DNA of 64,000 bases, from NCBI GenBank assembly GCA_011088105.1, contig JAALKI010000011.1, positions 1-64,000 on the forward strand, written 5' to 3'. A program made the translations under genes and the position numbers. Below the pieces are notes generated by a model. That model was given only the letters and a program-made list of their open reading frames with translations, did not search any database and had not been told where the DNA came from. This DNA is from Nitrospirota bacterium. Lineage in GTDB: Bacteria > Nitrospirota > Nitrospiria > Nitrospirales > UBA8639. How positions within the stretch are numbered: the stretch's first letter is position 1; each line of letters begins with the position of its first letter. Positions 43,962 through 52,542 of the stretch are shown piece after piece.

Positions 43962-44390
43962 TTAAGGATTGGCTGGGTCTGAAATTGGTGGCTGCTTGTT
44001 TCTATCCCAGACCATGCCCGTCTGTTCTTTGGTACTGAATCCTAACGCTTCATAAAAGTTTTGTTTGTCTCGTGTACAGAGCCAAAACAGTTCCACCCGT
44101 TTGAGCGACGGATGTGTCAGAATGTGATTGATGATTTTTGTTCCGATATCTTGCCCTCGATACGTTTGGTCGACAATGACGTCCCAAATGGAAGCGCGGT
44201 ACACATAATCCGTGAGTACCCGACCACATCCAACAAGAGAATCGTCATCCCATGCTAAGACCATCAGGTCTGTATGAAACAGCATATGTTCGATATCATC
44301 AGCCGTTCTCCCACGTGCCCAGGGCGCTTGTTCAAATAACGCCAGAAGGCGGGGGATATCGGCATGATTCTGGTCAGTGTAAATGATCAT
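43962..44390 (-). CDS. GNAT-family N-acetyltransferase
   Basis: A 142-residue acetyl-CoA-dependent acetyltransferase. Features: FEQAPWARGRTADDIEHML, VGCGRVLTDYVYRASIWDVIVDQTYRGQDIGTKIINHIL with the R/Q-x-x-G-x-G/A acetyl-CoA loop (YRGQDIG), and VELFWLCTRDKQNFYEALGFSTKEQTGMVW. The substrate cannot be told from sequence. It starts at an ATG at 44390 and leads the anmK operon. Confidence 0.88.
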   Translation of the reverse strand: MIIYTDQNHADIPRLLALFEQAPWARGRTADDIEHMLFHTDLMVLAWDDDSLVGCGRVLTDYVYRASIWDVIVDQTYRGQDIGTKIINHILTHPSLKRVELFWLCTRDKQNFYEALGFSTKEQTGMVWDRNKQPPISDPANP

Positions 44391-44525
44391 GGCTCACTCA
44401 TGAAAAACTAGCGAATGACGCACAAACTGTATTACACTAAATCTCGGTTAAATTCTAGGAGGTTGCCCGATATAACCGCAGGCGCGCCTGCTTATCTGGA
44501 ACGGCCTCCTACACGAACGAGGAAA

Positions 44526-44711
44526 ATGCTTATGCCCATGTTGGTCCGGAAATGTCCGAAATGTGAACAGTTATTTTGGATCAAGGAAGAAGACATTCAG
44601 TATCCAGATTCTGATACCATGCGGGTCACGTGCCATCACTGTCTTCAGGTACTGAGAATTCCCCTGATTGTCAAAGGAGCCAATGCAGGTGCCCCGAAGA
44701 TGGGGCATTAG
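44526..44711 (+). CDS. small zinc-ribbon protein (61 aa)
   Basis: Two CxxC pairs (VRKCPKCEQLFW, VTCHHCLQV) about 30 residues apart form a zinc ribbon, like a rubredoxin-type knuckle used in DNA-, RNA- or protein-binding. GAGGAAA lies just before the ATG at 44526; upstream ATGs in frame are unlikely. No other domain is present. The 80 bases to the next gene allow a common transcript. Confidence 0.65.
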   Translation: MLMPMLVRKCPKCEQLFWIKEEDIQYPDSDTMRVTCHHCLQVLRIPLIVKGANAGAPKMGH

Positions 44712-44793
44712 TCACGCGTTCGACTTCAACAGCATTTTGCTGGCAGCCAAATTCTCACAAACACTTTCTTTCTAAATACGGGATAGCGACACG

Positions 44794-45516
44794 ATGCGAA
44801 TTGAAACATTGGCCGGTCTTGAGGTGTGCATAACGGGCGGAACGGATCGAGAAGGCGGGGGAACTGGGCCTGTGGTGGTGTTATTACACGGCTTTGGTGC
44901 CCCCGGGCATGATCTTGTCTCACTGTGGCGGATGCTCGATGTGCCGGACTCAGTAAGGTTTCTCTTTCCTGTTGCACCGTTACGGCTTCCGCAGGGGTAT
45001 GGCGATGGTCGTGCCTGGTGGATGATTGATATGGAGCGGTTAGCCAGGGATCAAACCGAAGGTCGTGAACGGGACATTCAGATCATTCCAAATGGACTGT
45101 TGGACGTGAGAGCTCAGGTTCTTGGCTTACTGGAGGAAGTTGAAGCGTTGTGCAACATTGGCTCGGATCAACTCGTGCTTGGCGGATTTTCTCAAGGCGC
45201 CATGCTGGCTTGTGATGTTGCTTTGCATGCGCCATCACCACTGGCCGGGCTTGTGCTGCTATCGGCGACCATTATTGCACATGATGAATGGACTGAGCTG
45301 ATACCCAAACGAAAAGACTTGCCGGTTTTTCAAAGTCATGGTCATGATGATCCGTTGCTCTCGTTTCAGACGGCTTGCCAATTGCGAGATACACTGAAGG
45401 CTCATGGGCTAGACGTCGAATGGCATGAATTTCAAGGGAGTCACGAAATTCCCATCAACGTTCTCAGTTCCTTGGGGCCTTTCCTGAGAAGGGTTTTTGG
45501 ACAGGGGCCTTCGTGA
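44794..45516 (+). CDS. alpha/beta-hydrolase (carboxylesterase/phospholipase type, YpfH-like)
   Basis: A serine hydrolase of about 240 aa. VVVLLHGFGAPGHDLVSLW is the oxyanion and first strand, YGDGRAWWMIDMERLARDQTEG the usual aromatic loop, LVLGGFSQGAML the nucleophile elbow (Ser in GFSQG), FQSHGHDDPLLSF carries the Asp, and WHEFQGSHEIPINVL the catalytic His. The family cleaves carboxyl esters or lysophospholipids; the substrate is unknown. Cytoplasmic: no signal peptide. Confidence 0.92.
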   Translation: MRIETLAGLEVCITGGTDREGGGTGPVVVLLHGFGAPGHDLVSLWRMLDVPDSVRFLFPVAPLRLPQGYGDGRAWWMIDMERLARDQTEGRERDIQIIPNGLLDVRAQVLGLLEEVEALCNIGSDQLVLGGFSQGAMLACDVALHAPSPLAGLVLLSATIIAHDEWTELIPKRKDLPVFQSHGHDDPLLSFQTACQLRDTLKAHGLDVEWHEFQGSHEIPINVLSSLGPFLRRVFGQGPS

Positions 45517-45722
45517 AAGAGATAGGTTTTTTGATGAGAGGGCATGAAACTCAGGGCCATTGTCTTGCCCAACATGAAGAGGCTTCAGTATGATGGCAAA
45601 GCGTATTCATTGATAATAAGAACTTAGGGGGTCTTTCTCTCTTCACTTTATGTGATCATCTCGTATTAGGGTACAGGGTGGAGATTGATTAAATAGACAA
45701 GAAAGGGAGCGTTGGGGTTTTT

Positions 45723-45962
45723 ATGATTACACCAGAAGTACTGACGGAATACATTCAACGCACGTTGTCTGATGCGACGGTCACCGTCCAGGACCGAACA
45801 GGGACAATGGACCACTTGAACGTGCGAGTGGTGTCAGACTGTTTTAAGGAGAAAAATCTCCTGGACCGGCATCGGATGATTTATCAAGCGTTGGACGAGC
45901 CAATGAAAGATGGACGGATTCATGCATTAGAGTTACAGGCTGAAACGAAAGATGGAAAATAA
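45723..45962 (+). CDS. BolA-family protein (IbaG-like)
   Basis: A 79-residue BolA-like protein: MITPEVLTEYIQRTLSDATVTVQDRTGTMDHLNVRVVSDCFKEKNLLDRHRMIYQALDEPMKDGRIHALEL. BolA proteins pair with monothiol glutaredoxins to bind [2Fe-2S] clusters and act in iron signalling or cluster transfer. The Grx4 gene follows by 17 bases, the classic BolA-Grx4 pair. The conserved cysteine or histidine that holds the shared cluster is probably the cysteine in SDCFKEK or the histidine in DRHRM. Confidence 0.9.
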   Translation: MITPEVLTEYIQRTLSDATVTVQDRTGTMDHLNVRVVSDCFKEKNLLDRHRMIYQALDEPMKDGRIHALELQAETKDGK

Positions 45963-45979
45963 TACAGAAGGAGCACATC

Positions 45980-46306
45980 ATGGCTGACCCGATGGAAGAA
46001 GAAATTCAACAAGAGATTCAGGCCCACAAAATTTTGATTTATGGGAAGGGGACCAAAACAGCCCCGCAATGTGGATTTACGGTTGAAACAATGGAATTTT
46101 TCGATAAGTATGGGTATCCCTACGAACTCGTCAATGCGTTGGCAAATCCAGCGAAACGTGAAGCGTTAACGAAGATGACGAATTGGCCAACGTTGCCGAA
46201 GGTTTTCATTAATGGCACATTTTACGGTGATACGGATGTCTTGGGGCCCATGGAGTCGAAAGGGGAATTAGAACCGCTTTTGAAAGAGGCGTTTAAGCCT
46301 GCTTAA
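45980..46306 (+). CDS. grxD: monothiol glutaredoxin Grx4
   Basis: Binds a [2Fe-2S] cluster with BolA and glutathione. The active site is C31 in QCGFTVETMEFF, monothiol CGFT. The family motifs KGTK, WPTLPKVFINGTFYGDTDVL and GEL follow. The ribosome site AAGGAG is ideal. The last residues (LLKEAFKPA) are usual. It forms an operon with bolA. Confidence 0.96.
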   Translation: MADPMEEEIQQEIQAHKILIYGKGTKTAPQCGFTVETMEFFDKYGYPYELVNALANPAKREALTKMTNWPTLPKVFINGTFYGDTDVLGPMESKGELEPLLKEAFKPA

Positions 46307-46329
46307 ACGTATTCTGTCTGTGTTGCCAC

Positions 46330-47439
46330 TCAAGATGTTTGGGCGACGTCGGTTGGTTCTGACGAGAGCGGATACGAGAAGCCTGGGGCATCAGGTAGTC
46401 CGGGGGTTTTGAATCCAAGCACATCAAAGGTACTGCCAAGCAGCGAACCTTTGGTGAGACATGTAATTTCTGCTAGAGCATTGGTGTCTTGGGGGACGTG
46501 TTCAGCATAGTGGGCAATCCCTATCTTCTGAAGCCATGTCCCCTGGGAGACCAGCCCAACTTTGACAAGATCGTTTTTGTCTGCTGCCTGCTCGACGGCT
46601 GTCCAATTCACATCTGCGGTTAGATCCTGCTCTCCCACATAATCGAATGGATCAAACACTTCTCGTTGTTCTTTGAAGCATCGGAGCGTGCCATTGCGTC
46701 GCTCATGTCCATACAGCACGTGCGCGTGTGCGCCATAGTCGATGAACAAAAGGTAGCCTTTTGACATAACCTGTGTGACGTCTTGCATAAATGTGGAGAC
46801 GTCAAGATTAATTTCAGCTAACTGGCCTCGGCCCAGTGTCATAGCCATTGAAGCAAGATGTTGGTGTAGTTGAGGCGTGGATGGTTGATCGAACCGTTCC
46901 ACAAACTCTCCATTGTGATCGAGTCCCACGAAGAGTTCTTGTATCCCTCCCTTGCCGTCACCCATGACTCGATGAAAAGGCAAGGCATCAAGCACTTCAT
47001 TAGCAAAAACCAAGGTTGGTGCGTGAGACAACGCCGAAAGGTCAGAAACAACGTGAAGTCCACGTCGGGTTTGTTGAGTCCGAAGCCCTTCGCTTGGTTC
47101 AACGATCACATAATTGTGGAGAATCTCCGGCAACCATGACAAAATTCTTTCAGCCAATTGGCCTGTGCCTGCCCCCAATTCAATGATCCGAAGGGACTCT
47201 CCAAGTAGGTGTTGGGCTTGAATCATCCATTGTGCCAAGGAAAATGCAAACGGCTGAAAATTAGCATTGGTATGAAACGCGCCATCTGCCGTTCCGATGC
47301 GAGGCCCTTGTGTATAAAAGCCGTAGACAGGGTGATACAGGGCTGCTTGCATAAAGTCACGAAACGTCATCGGCCCGTCGTGTTGAATCAACGACTTCAG
47401 GATCCTTGCCAATGGTGTTTCAATCGGGTGCGGTTCCAT
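46330..47439 (-). CDS. MidA/NDUFAF7-type SAM-dependent methyltransferase (370 aa)
   Basis: A class I SAM-dependent methyltransferase of the MidA (NDUFAF7) family, related to complex I assembly methylation in eukaryotes; the bacterial substrate is unknown. Sequence: MTFRDFMQAALYHPVYGFYTQGPRIGTADGAFHTNANFQPFAFSLAQ, then RIIELGAGTGQLAERIL (SAM motif), VIVEPSEGLRTQQ, FANEVLDALPFHRV and VSKGYLLFIDYGAHAHVLYG. The ATG at 47439 (MEPHPIETPL) is the natural start; the frame extends upstream over the terminator of the next gene. Confidence 0.9.
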   Translation of the reverse strand: MEPHPIETPLARILKSLIQHDGPMTFRDFMQAALYHPVYGFYTQGPRIGTADGAFHTNANFQPFAFSLAQWMIQAQHLLGESLRIIELGAGTGQLAERILSWLPEILHNYVIVEPSEGLRTQQTRRGLHVVSDLSALSHAPTLVFANEVLDALPFHRVMGDGKGGIQELFVGLDHNGEFVERFDQPSTPQLHQHLASMAMTLGRGQLAEINLDVSTFMQDVTQVMSKGYLLFIDYGAHAHVLYGHERRNGTLRCFKEQREVFDPFDYVGEQDLTADVNWTAVEQAADKNDLVKVGLVSQGTWLQKIGIAHYAEHVPQDTNALAEITCLTKGSLLGSTFDVLGFKTPGLPDAPGFSYPLSSEPTDVAQTS

Positions 47440-47460
47440 TGTCTTCCTGAAAAATATACA

Positions 47461-47494
47461 AAAAAAGGGAGGCCACGTTGCCGTAGCCTCCCTT
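47461..47494 (-). terminator. intrinsic terminator of the 47521-47874 gene
   Basis: On the minus strand the stem GCCTCCCTT reversed against AAGGGAGGC (47486-47494 with 47465-47473) forms 9 bp with a 12-base loop. It is followed by a run of about seven T on the transcript's side (six A at 47461-47466). This is a standard rho-independent terminator. Confidence 0.85.
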
Positions 47495-47520
47495 GTACTC
47501 AATGGCGTCTAAGAAGAAAC

Positions 47521-47874
47521 TTAATTCATCTTGCTCGCTGCAGCACCAGTTGGATTAGGCTTCACCCGATTCAGGGCGCCATCAACTTCTGGTAGTCGGC
47601 CTGCCCCCCCAGACTTCTTGATCCGCGCACGATTGGGGTCGGTCACATTGTTCATGGAGGCTGCATCATGTGAGGCTGCTGATGTATTCAAGAAAGAATC
47701 ACCGCCACCATTGGTTTGTCCGGAATCATTGGCGGTCGATTGTCCGGTCACAGGTGATGCTCCTTTAGCTGGGTACCCAGGGTGTTTAGGCAGCATGCCG
47801 GGATTGGCAAATGCCAGTGACATTGTAAAGAGGCTGCCGACTGTGATGGTAACAAGAATGCCAAGACCTTTCAT
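47521..47874 (-). CDS. secreted hypothetical protein (117 aa)
   Basis: AAGGAGCAGACTT leads into the ATG at 47874. Residues 1-23 are a signal peptide (LGILVTITVGSLFTMSLAFA, cleaved near ANP). The mature part is glycine-, serine- and asparagine-rich and probably disordered (GQSTANDSGQTNGGGDSFLN), ending in alternating N/A/K residues. No family is recognised. The clear terminator downstream supports a real single-gene transcript. Confidence 0.7.
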   Translation of the reverse strand: MKGLGILVTITVGSLFTMSLAFANPGMLPKHPGYPAKGASPVTGQSTANDSGQTNGGGDSFLNTSAASHDAASMNNVTDPNRARIKKSGGAGRLPEVDGALNRVKPNPTGAAASKMN

Positions 47875-47982
47875 AAGTCTGCTCCTTTGTTATAACGGGT
47901 TAAGGCAAAAAGGAAACTCTATGCACAATATTCATATGAGTGACAAAGGGAGTGAAATACTAGTCATTTTCCTCCTAGAGTG

Positions 47983-49492
47983 TCAAGGAGACGGAACCAA
48001 TTCTTTTTTTAAGGATTTCAGCAGTGAAACGACCATGAAGACAATAATGAATGCAAACGGAAAGGCGGCAAGGATAGAGCCAGTTTGCAGGGCTTTGAGC
48101 CCTCCGGACCAGAGTAAAACGGCTGCGGCCACGGACTGAATCAGGCCCCACGTAAATTTCACTGAATTGGGAGGGTTAAGATTGCCATGTGTGGTCAATG
48201 TCCCAAGCACAAAGGTCGCTGAATCGGCAGACGTGATAAAAAAAGTGGCAATTAAAAACATGGCGAGACAGGACATGACCGCGCCAAAGGGAAATTGTTC
48301 GAGCAGGGTAAAGAGGGCCACTTCCATCCCTTGATCATCAATGACCGCTTGTAACCCTGCTTGATGAAACATCTCTAAAGAAATAGCCGTTCCTCCAAAA
48401 GACAGAGAACCAAATGGCGCAAAAGATTGTGGGCACAAGCAGGACCCCAAGGACAAATTCTCGAATGGTACGTCCTTTAGAAATTCTTGCGATAAAGGTG
48501 CCAACAAAGGGCGCCCAGGCAATCCACCAGGCCCAATAAAACAGCGTCCAATTGTGAATCCAGTCTGAGTTTTGAAAAAGCCCGAGATCTAAACTCATGA
48601 CGGGTAAATTTTGAATGTATCCCCACAGCGTGGACGTAAAAATCTTGATGATGAATTGTGTGGGGCCAAGAGTGAACAGAAACAGCATTAAGGAAATAGC
48701 CAAGGCCATATTCAAATTACTCAGATACTTAATGCCACGCTGCAAGCCTGTCTGAGCTGACAGCATATACAAAATCGTGACAATCATAATGAGGCTCAGC
48801 TGTGTTGTCAGTGTGTTGGGAACACCAAAGAGGTAAGATAGTCCGCCACTAATTTGCATAGCGCCAAATCCCAATGATGTGGCTACTCCAAAGACTGTGG
48901 CAAACACAGCAATAATATCGATGGTATGGCCGACATACCCATCGACCTTATCACCGAGCAAGGAGCGACAACTATGGCTGATGAGTCCGGGATCTTGCTT
49001 GCGAAATTGTGCATAGGCCAAACACAGTGCGACGATTGCATAGATTCCCCAGGGGTGTAACCCCCAATGAAAAAAAGAATACCGGATCGCTAATTGAGCG
49101 GCTTCGGGTGTCCCACCTGGTCCCCGTGGCGGATCATAAAAATGTGAGCTGGGTTCTGCGACCCCCCAAAAGACCAAGCCAATTCCCATGCCCGCGCAAA
49201 ACAACATGGCGAACCACGTGAACAGAGGGAACTCTGGTTGTGCGTCATCTGGACCAAGAGGAATGGCCCCGTAGGGAGAAAAAATTAAGTAGACCGCACA
49301 AAGAAGGAGCCCCAACGCTGATAGTAAATAAAACCACCCAAACGTATTTAACAGGTATGTTTGTATCGTTCCTGTCACGCTGGCCAAATGATTGGGCGTG
49401 ACGGCGCCCCACAATAGAAAAGCCACAGCTAAGGCGAATGAGGCAATAAAGACAGGAGTGAATGTTTTCATGAGTGTGCTCGTTGGGTTCAT
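47983..49492 (-). pseudogene. BCCT-family transporter, broken by a single-base frameshift
   Basis: A betaine/choline/carnitine transporter (BCCT), importing osmoprotectants with sodium. The first frame (49492-48338) covers about 360 residues of correct sequence: PYGAIPLGPDDAQPEFPLFTWFAMLFCAGMGIGLVFWGVAEP, the tryptophan-rich FYWAWWIAWAPFVGTFIARISKGRTIREF core, and VLLVPTIFCAIWFSVF. At the TTTT near 48400 one T too many shifts the frame; removing it continues with GGTAISLEM and the last two membrane segments to 47983. The gene is either recently inactivated or an assembly error. An intact gene would encode about 502 aa with 12 membrane segments. Confidence 0.85.
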
Positions 49493-49840
49493 GCGCTGGG
49501 TTCGTGTTTAACCGAAGAGGCCAGTGTGCAGAGAACGTGTTGAGAACTCAAGAGGAGCTATTGAAAAACATTGCCGGCGGCGCTTTTTGCAGAAGTGAGA
49601 AATCATACGTAGAAGGTGTTGAGTGGCCCAATCCCTTTTCCTTGTGACCCATGACACATTCTTCAATAGCTAAAGATGGCGGGACAGTCTTTTTGAAGAG
49701 TCTTGGGTTCTACTGTGTGTGAGGGGAGAATAGCAGGAACATGTTTCTGGCCATGCTTTCCGTTGACTTAAATTTCCAAGCCTTGCTAACGTGGATTTCT
49801 CATTGGTGTCAGATCAAGCTTACAGACAAAGGAGGCAGTA
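49493..49840. other. intergenic region between the BCCT gene and folD
   Basis: Divergent promoters should lie here. TTGACT near 49763 is a candidate -35 for folD, but a matching -10 is weak. No RNA gene or hairpin is clear. Confidence 0.35.
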
Positions 49841-50698
49841 GTGGCCGCACATATTCTGGATGGGAAGCTTCTTGCCCAAACGATTCGCACACAGATTGCT
49901 CAAGAGACTACTGAATTGCATAGCCATACCGGAATTCGGCCAGGGTTGGCGGTATTTTTGGTGGGCAATGACCCCGCGTCCGCGGTGTATGTCAGAAATA
50001 AGAAAAAGGCCTGTGATGCGGCTGGCCTTCAAGTGCATGATTATAAACTCGATGCCGAGACAAACCAAACGGAATTGTTGGGTCTTATTGAGGCAACGAA
50101 TCATGATCCCACCATCCATGGCATTCTGGTTCAGCTTCCGCTTCCTCCTCAAATTGACAGTCGCATGATTCTCGAAGCGGTCTCGCCGATGAAAGATGCC
50201 GATGGATTTCATCCGTATAATATGGGCCGGCTCTTAAGTGGAGATCCCGTGTTTCTGCCCTGTACCCCCAAAGGCGTCATGAAGATGATTGAATCAACGG
50301 GGCAGACGATCGAAGGGAAACGGGCGGTCGTATTAGGTCGCAGCAACATTGTGGGGAAACCAGTGGCGGCCTTACTCATGCAGGCGAACGCCACGGTCAC
50401 GGTCTGTCATTCCAAAACACAGGATTTGCCATCTGTCACACGGGAAGCGGATATCCTCATCGCTGCGATAGGGAAAGCCCAGTTTGTGACTCGTGACATG
50501 GTCAAAAATGGCGCCATTGTGGTGGATGTGGGGATTAATCGATTGGATGACGGGCGCTTGGTCGGTGACGTGGATTTTGAATCTGTTCAAGAGCAAGCGG
50601 GGTGGTTGTCACCTGTGCCTGGAGGTGTTGGACCCATGACGATTGCGATGCTGTTGAGTAACACGTTGGAAGCGGCCAAACGGACGGCGGGTCGATAA
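49841..50698 (+). CDS. folD: methylenetetrahydrofolate dehydrogenase/cyclohydrolase FolD
   Basis: Interconverts 5,10-methylene- and 10-formyl-tetrahydrofolate with NADP. The start is a GTG at 49841 behind a strong AAAGGAGG site. Family motifs: RPGLAVFLVGNDPASAVYVRNKKKACDAAGL with the catalytic lysine (KKKAC), HGILVQLPLPPQID, DGFHPYNMGRL, PCTPKGVMKMIE, VVLGRSNIVGKPVAALLMQANATVTVCHS (NADP-binding) and VPGGVGPMTIAMLLSNT. Length 285 aa is normal. It heads the folD-metF-panB run. Confidence 0.96.
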   Translation: MAAHILDGKLLAQTIRTQIAQETTELHSHTGIRPGLAVFLVGNDPASAVYVRNKKKACDAAGLQVHDYKLDAETNQTELLGLIEATNHDPTIHGILVQLPLPPQIDSRMILEAVSPMKDADGFHPYNMGRLLSGDPVFLPCTPKGVMKMIESTGQTIEGKRAVVLGRSNIVGKPVAALLMQANATVTVCHSKTQDLPSVTREADILIAAIGKAQFVTRDMVKNGAIVVDVGINRLDDGRLVGDVDFESVQEQAGWLSPVPGGVGPMTIAMLLSNTLEAAKRTAGR

Positions 50699-50712
50699 GC
50701 AAGCCTGGGACG

Positions 50713-51609
50713 ATGGTGATGAATCATGCACGAACACGGTTAACGACTATTCTGGCACAGGGGCAGTTTGCTGTCACCGTTGAATTTAATCCACCCAAGG
50801 GCTGTGATATCTCCGGGATGCTCGACGTGACGAAGTCCCTTTTGGGACGAATTCATGGAGTGAACGTCACGGATAACACCGCGGCGGTGATGCGAGCGAG
50901 CTCCTTGGCGGTCTGCCGATTGTTCTATGAACAAGGGCATGATCCTGTCTTCCAGGTGACCTGCCGAGACCGTAATCGCCTTGGCATTCAATCAGACTTA
51001 CTGGGCGCGCACCTCTTGGGTATTCGAAACGTGTTGTGCTTGACCGGAGATCCTCCCAGCGTCGGAGATCATCGCGATGCGAAACCGGTCTATGATTTCA
51101 ATACCATCCAGCTCATGCAGGCGATAGGCATGTTAAATCATGGGAGTGATTGGGGTGGGAATGCGCTTGAAGGTTCGACGGATTTTTCCATCGGTGGCGC
51201 AGTCAGTCCGGAAGCAGATACGACGACCATTATGCATCAAAAGTTTTCGGCGAAGATTCAGGCAGGAGCACAATTTTTTCAAACTCAGGCGGTGTTTTGT
51301 CAGGATGGATTCACCACATTTATGAAAGACGTGCGTCCGTATGGTACCAAAGTTTTAGCGGGGATTCTGGTCTTACGTTCAGTCAAAATGGCTGAATTTC
51401 TCAATGCAAACATCCCTGGACTTTCAGTGCCCGAAGCGATCATCTCAGAGCTTCGTGACGCTGGTGAGCGGGCTGTCGAGGCAGGAATCGAAATTGCCGT
51501 TCGAACAATTAAGGCCATTCGTCCACATTGTGACGGGGTTCATCTCATGGCGCCTCGAGGAATCGAGCGCCTTCCAGAAATTTTGACGAAAGCCGAGTTA
51601 GGTCCATGA
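50713..51609 (+). CDS. metF: methylenetetrahydrofolate reductase
   Basis: Reduces methylene-THF to methyl-THF for methionine synthesis, or in autotrophs feeds the acetyl-CoA pathway. The TIM-barrel flavoprotein shows FAVTVEFNPPKGCDISGML (catalytic glutamate), VNVTDNTAAVMRASSLAVCRL, VFQVTCRDRNRLGIQSDLLGAHLLGIRNVLCLTGDPP and FFQTQAVF. Length 298 aa is normal. It begins 14 bases after folD and overlaps panB by four bases, so the three are an operon. Confidence 0.94.
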   Translation: MVMNHARTRLTTILAQGQFAVTVEFNPPKGCDISGMLDVTKSLLGRIHGVNVTDNTAAVMRASSLAVCRLFYEQGHDPVFQVTCRDRNRLGIQSDLLGAHLLGIRNVLCLTGDPPSVGDHRDAKPVYDFNTIQLMQAIGMLNHGSDWGGNALEGSTDFSIGGAVSPEADTTTIMHQKFSAKIQAGAQFFQTQAVFCQDGFTTFMKDVRPYGTKVLAGILVLRSVKMAEFLNANIPGLSVPEAIISELRDAGERAVEAGIEIAVRTIKAIRPHCDGVHLMAPRGIERLPEILTKAELGP

Positions 51610-52394
51610 CAATTCCTGAGTTTCAAGCCCATAAACAAACTGGCAAAAAACTGGTAGTGGTGACCGCCTATGATGCGTTGTTTGCCAAAATTGTTGAACA
51701 GGCAGGGATTGAGGTGATTTTGGTTGGAGACTCTCTCGGCGTGCTTGTGCAGGGAGAGAAAAATACCTTATCTGTCACCATGAGAGACATGCGCTACCAC
51801 ACACGACTAGTTGCCAAAGCAACGGAAGGCGCGTTGATCATTGCCGACATGCCATTTTTGTCGTATCAAGCGAGCAATGAAGAAGCTATCCGCAATGCGG
51901 GTCGTTTGCTGCGGGCTGGAGCGACTGCCGTCAAAATGGAAGGAGGCGGGCCTATCGTCGAGCGAGTGCAAGCGGTAACCCAGATGGGAATTCCCGTGAT
52001 GGGCCATCTCGGCATGACCCCGCAGTCGGTGAATCAATTTGGAGGCTATAAGGTCCAAGGGAAATCACCACACCAAGCCGAGACGCTGCTGGCAGAGGCG
52101 AAAGCCCTAGAACAGACGGGTGCCTGTTCCCTCGTGTTAGAGGCAATTCCCCTCGATGTCGCGCGTACCATTACACAGACAGTAGCGATTCCTACCATCG
52201 GCATTGGCGCCGGTCCTCATTGTGATGGACAAGTCCTGGTGCTCTACGATCTGCTCGGGCTCTTTGATGAATTTGTCCCGAAGTTTGTGAAACCCTATGC
52301 ACATCTGAAAACCGATGCGTTGCAGGCCCTCCGCCAGTATAAAGAAGACGTGGAAGGTCTCGCATTTCCCTCAGATAAGGAAAGTTACCACTAA
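51606..52394 (+). CDS. panB: ketopantoate hydroxymethyltransferase
   Basis: Transfers a hydroxymethyl group from methylene-THF to ketoisovalerate, the first step of pantothenate and coenzyme A synthesis. Motifs: VVVTAYDALFAKIVEQAGIEVILVGDSLGVLVQGEKNTLSVT, IIADMPFLSYQ, AVKMEGGG, VMGHLGMTPQSVNQFGGYKVQGK, LEAIPLDVARTIT and IPTIGIGAGPHCDGQVLVLYDLLG. The use of methylene-THF explains the operon with folD and metF. Four-base overlap with metF. Confidence 0.96.
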   Translation: MTIPEFQAHKQTGKKLVVVTAYDALFAKIVEQAGIEVILVGDSLGVLVQGEKNTLSVTMRDMRYHTRLVAKATEGALIIADMPFLSYQASNEEAIRNAGRLLRAGATAVKMEGGGPIVERVQAVTQMGIPVMGHLGMTPQSVNQFGGYKVQGKSPHQAETLLAEAKALEQTGACSLVLEAIPLDVARTITQTVAIPTIGIGAGPHCDGQVLVLYDLLGLFDEFVPKFVKPYAHLKTDALQALRQYKEDVEGLAFPSDKESYH

Positions 52395-52489
52395 ATCGTC
52401 CCCGCAAGATGGCACACATGCCGTGTTCCCGCATGTTCACTAAATTGATTGACAAATATAGTCATTCGGCATACCATTTATAAAACGTC

Positions 52490-52522
52490 GGCTCTGACTT
52501 TCTGGGTCAGGGCCTTTTTTTT
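52490..52522 (+). terminator. rho-independent terminator between panB and purA
   Basis: GGCTCTGAC pairs with GTCAGGGCC (52490-52498 with 52506-52514, one G-T pair) around a 7-base loop, followed by eight T (52515-52522). It ends the folD-metF-panB transcript. The tail comes within 21 bases of the purA start, so purA must start from a promoter before or within it, or rely on readthrough. Confidence 0.85.
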
Positions 52523-52542
52523 GTCGTTGAGGAAAGAAGCAA

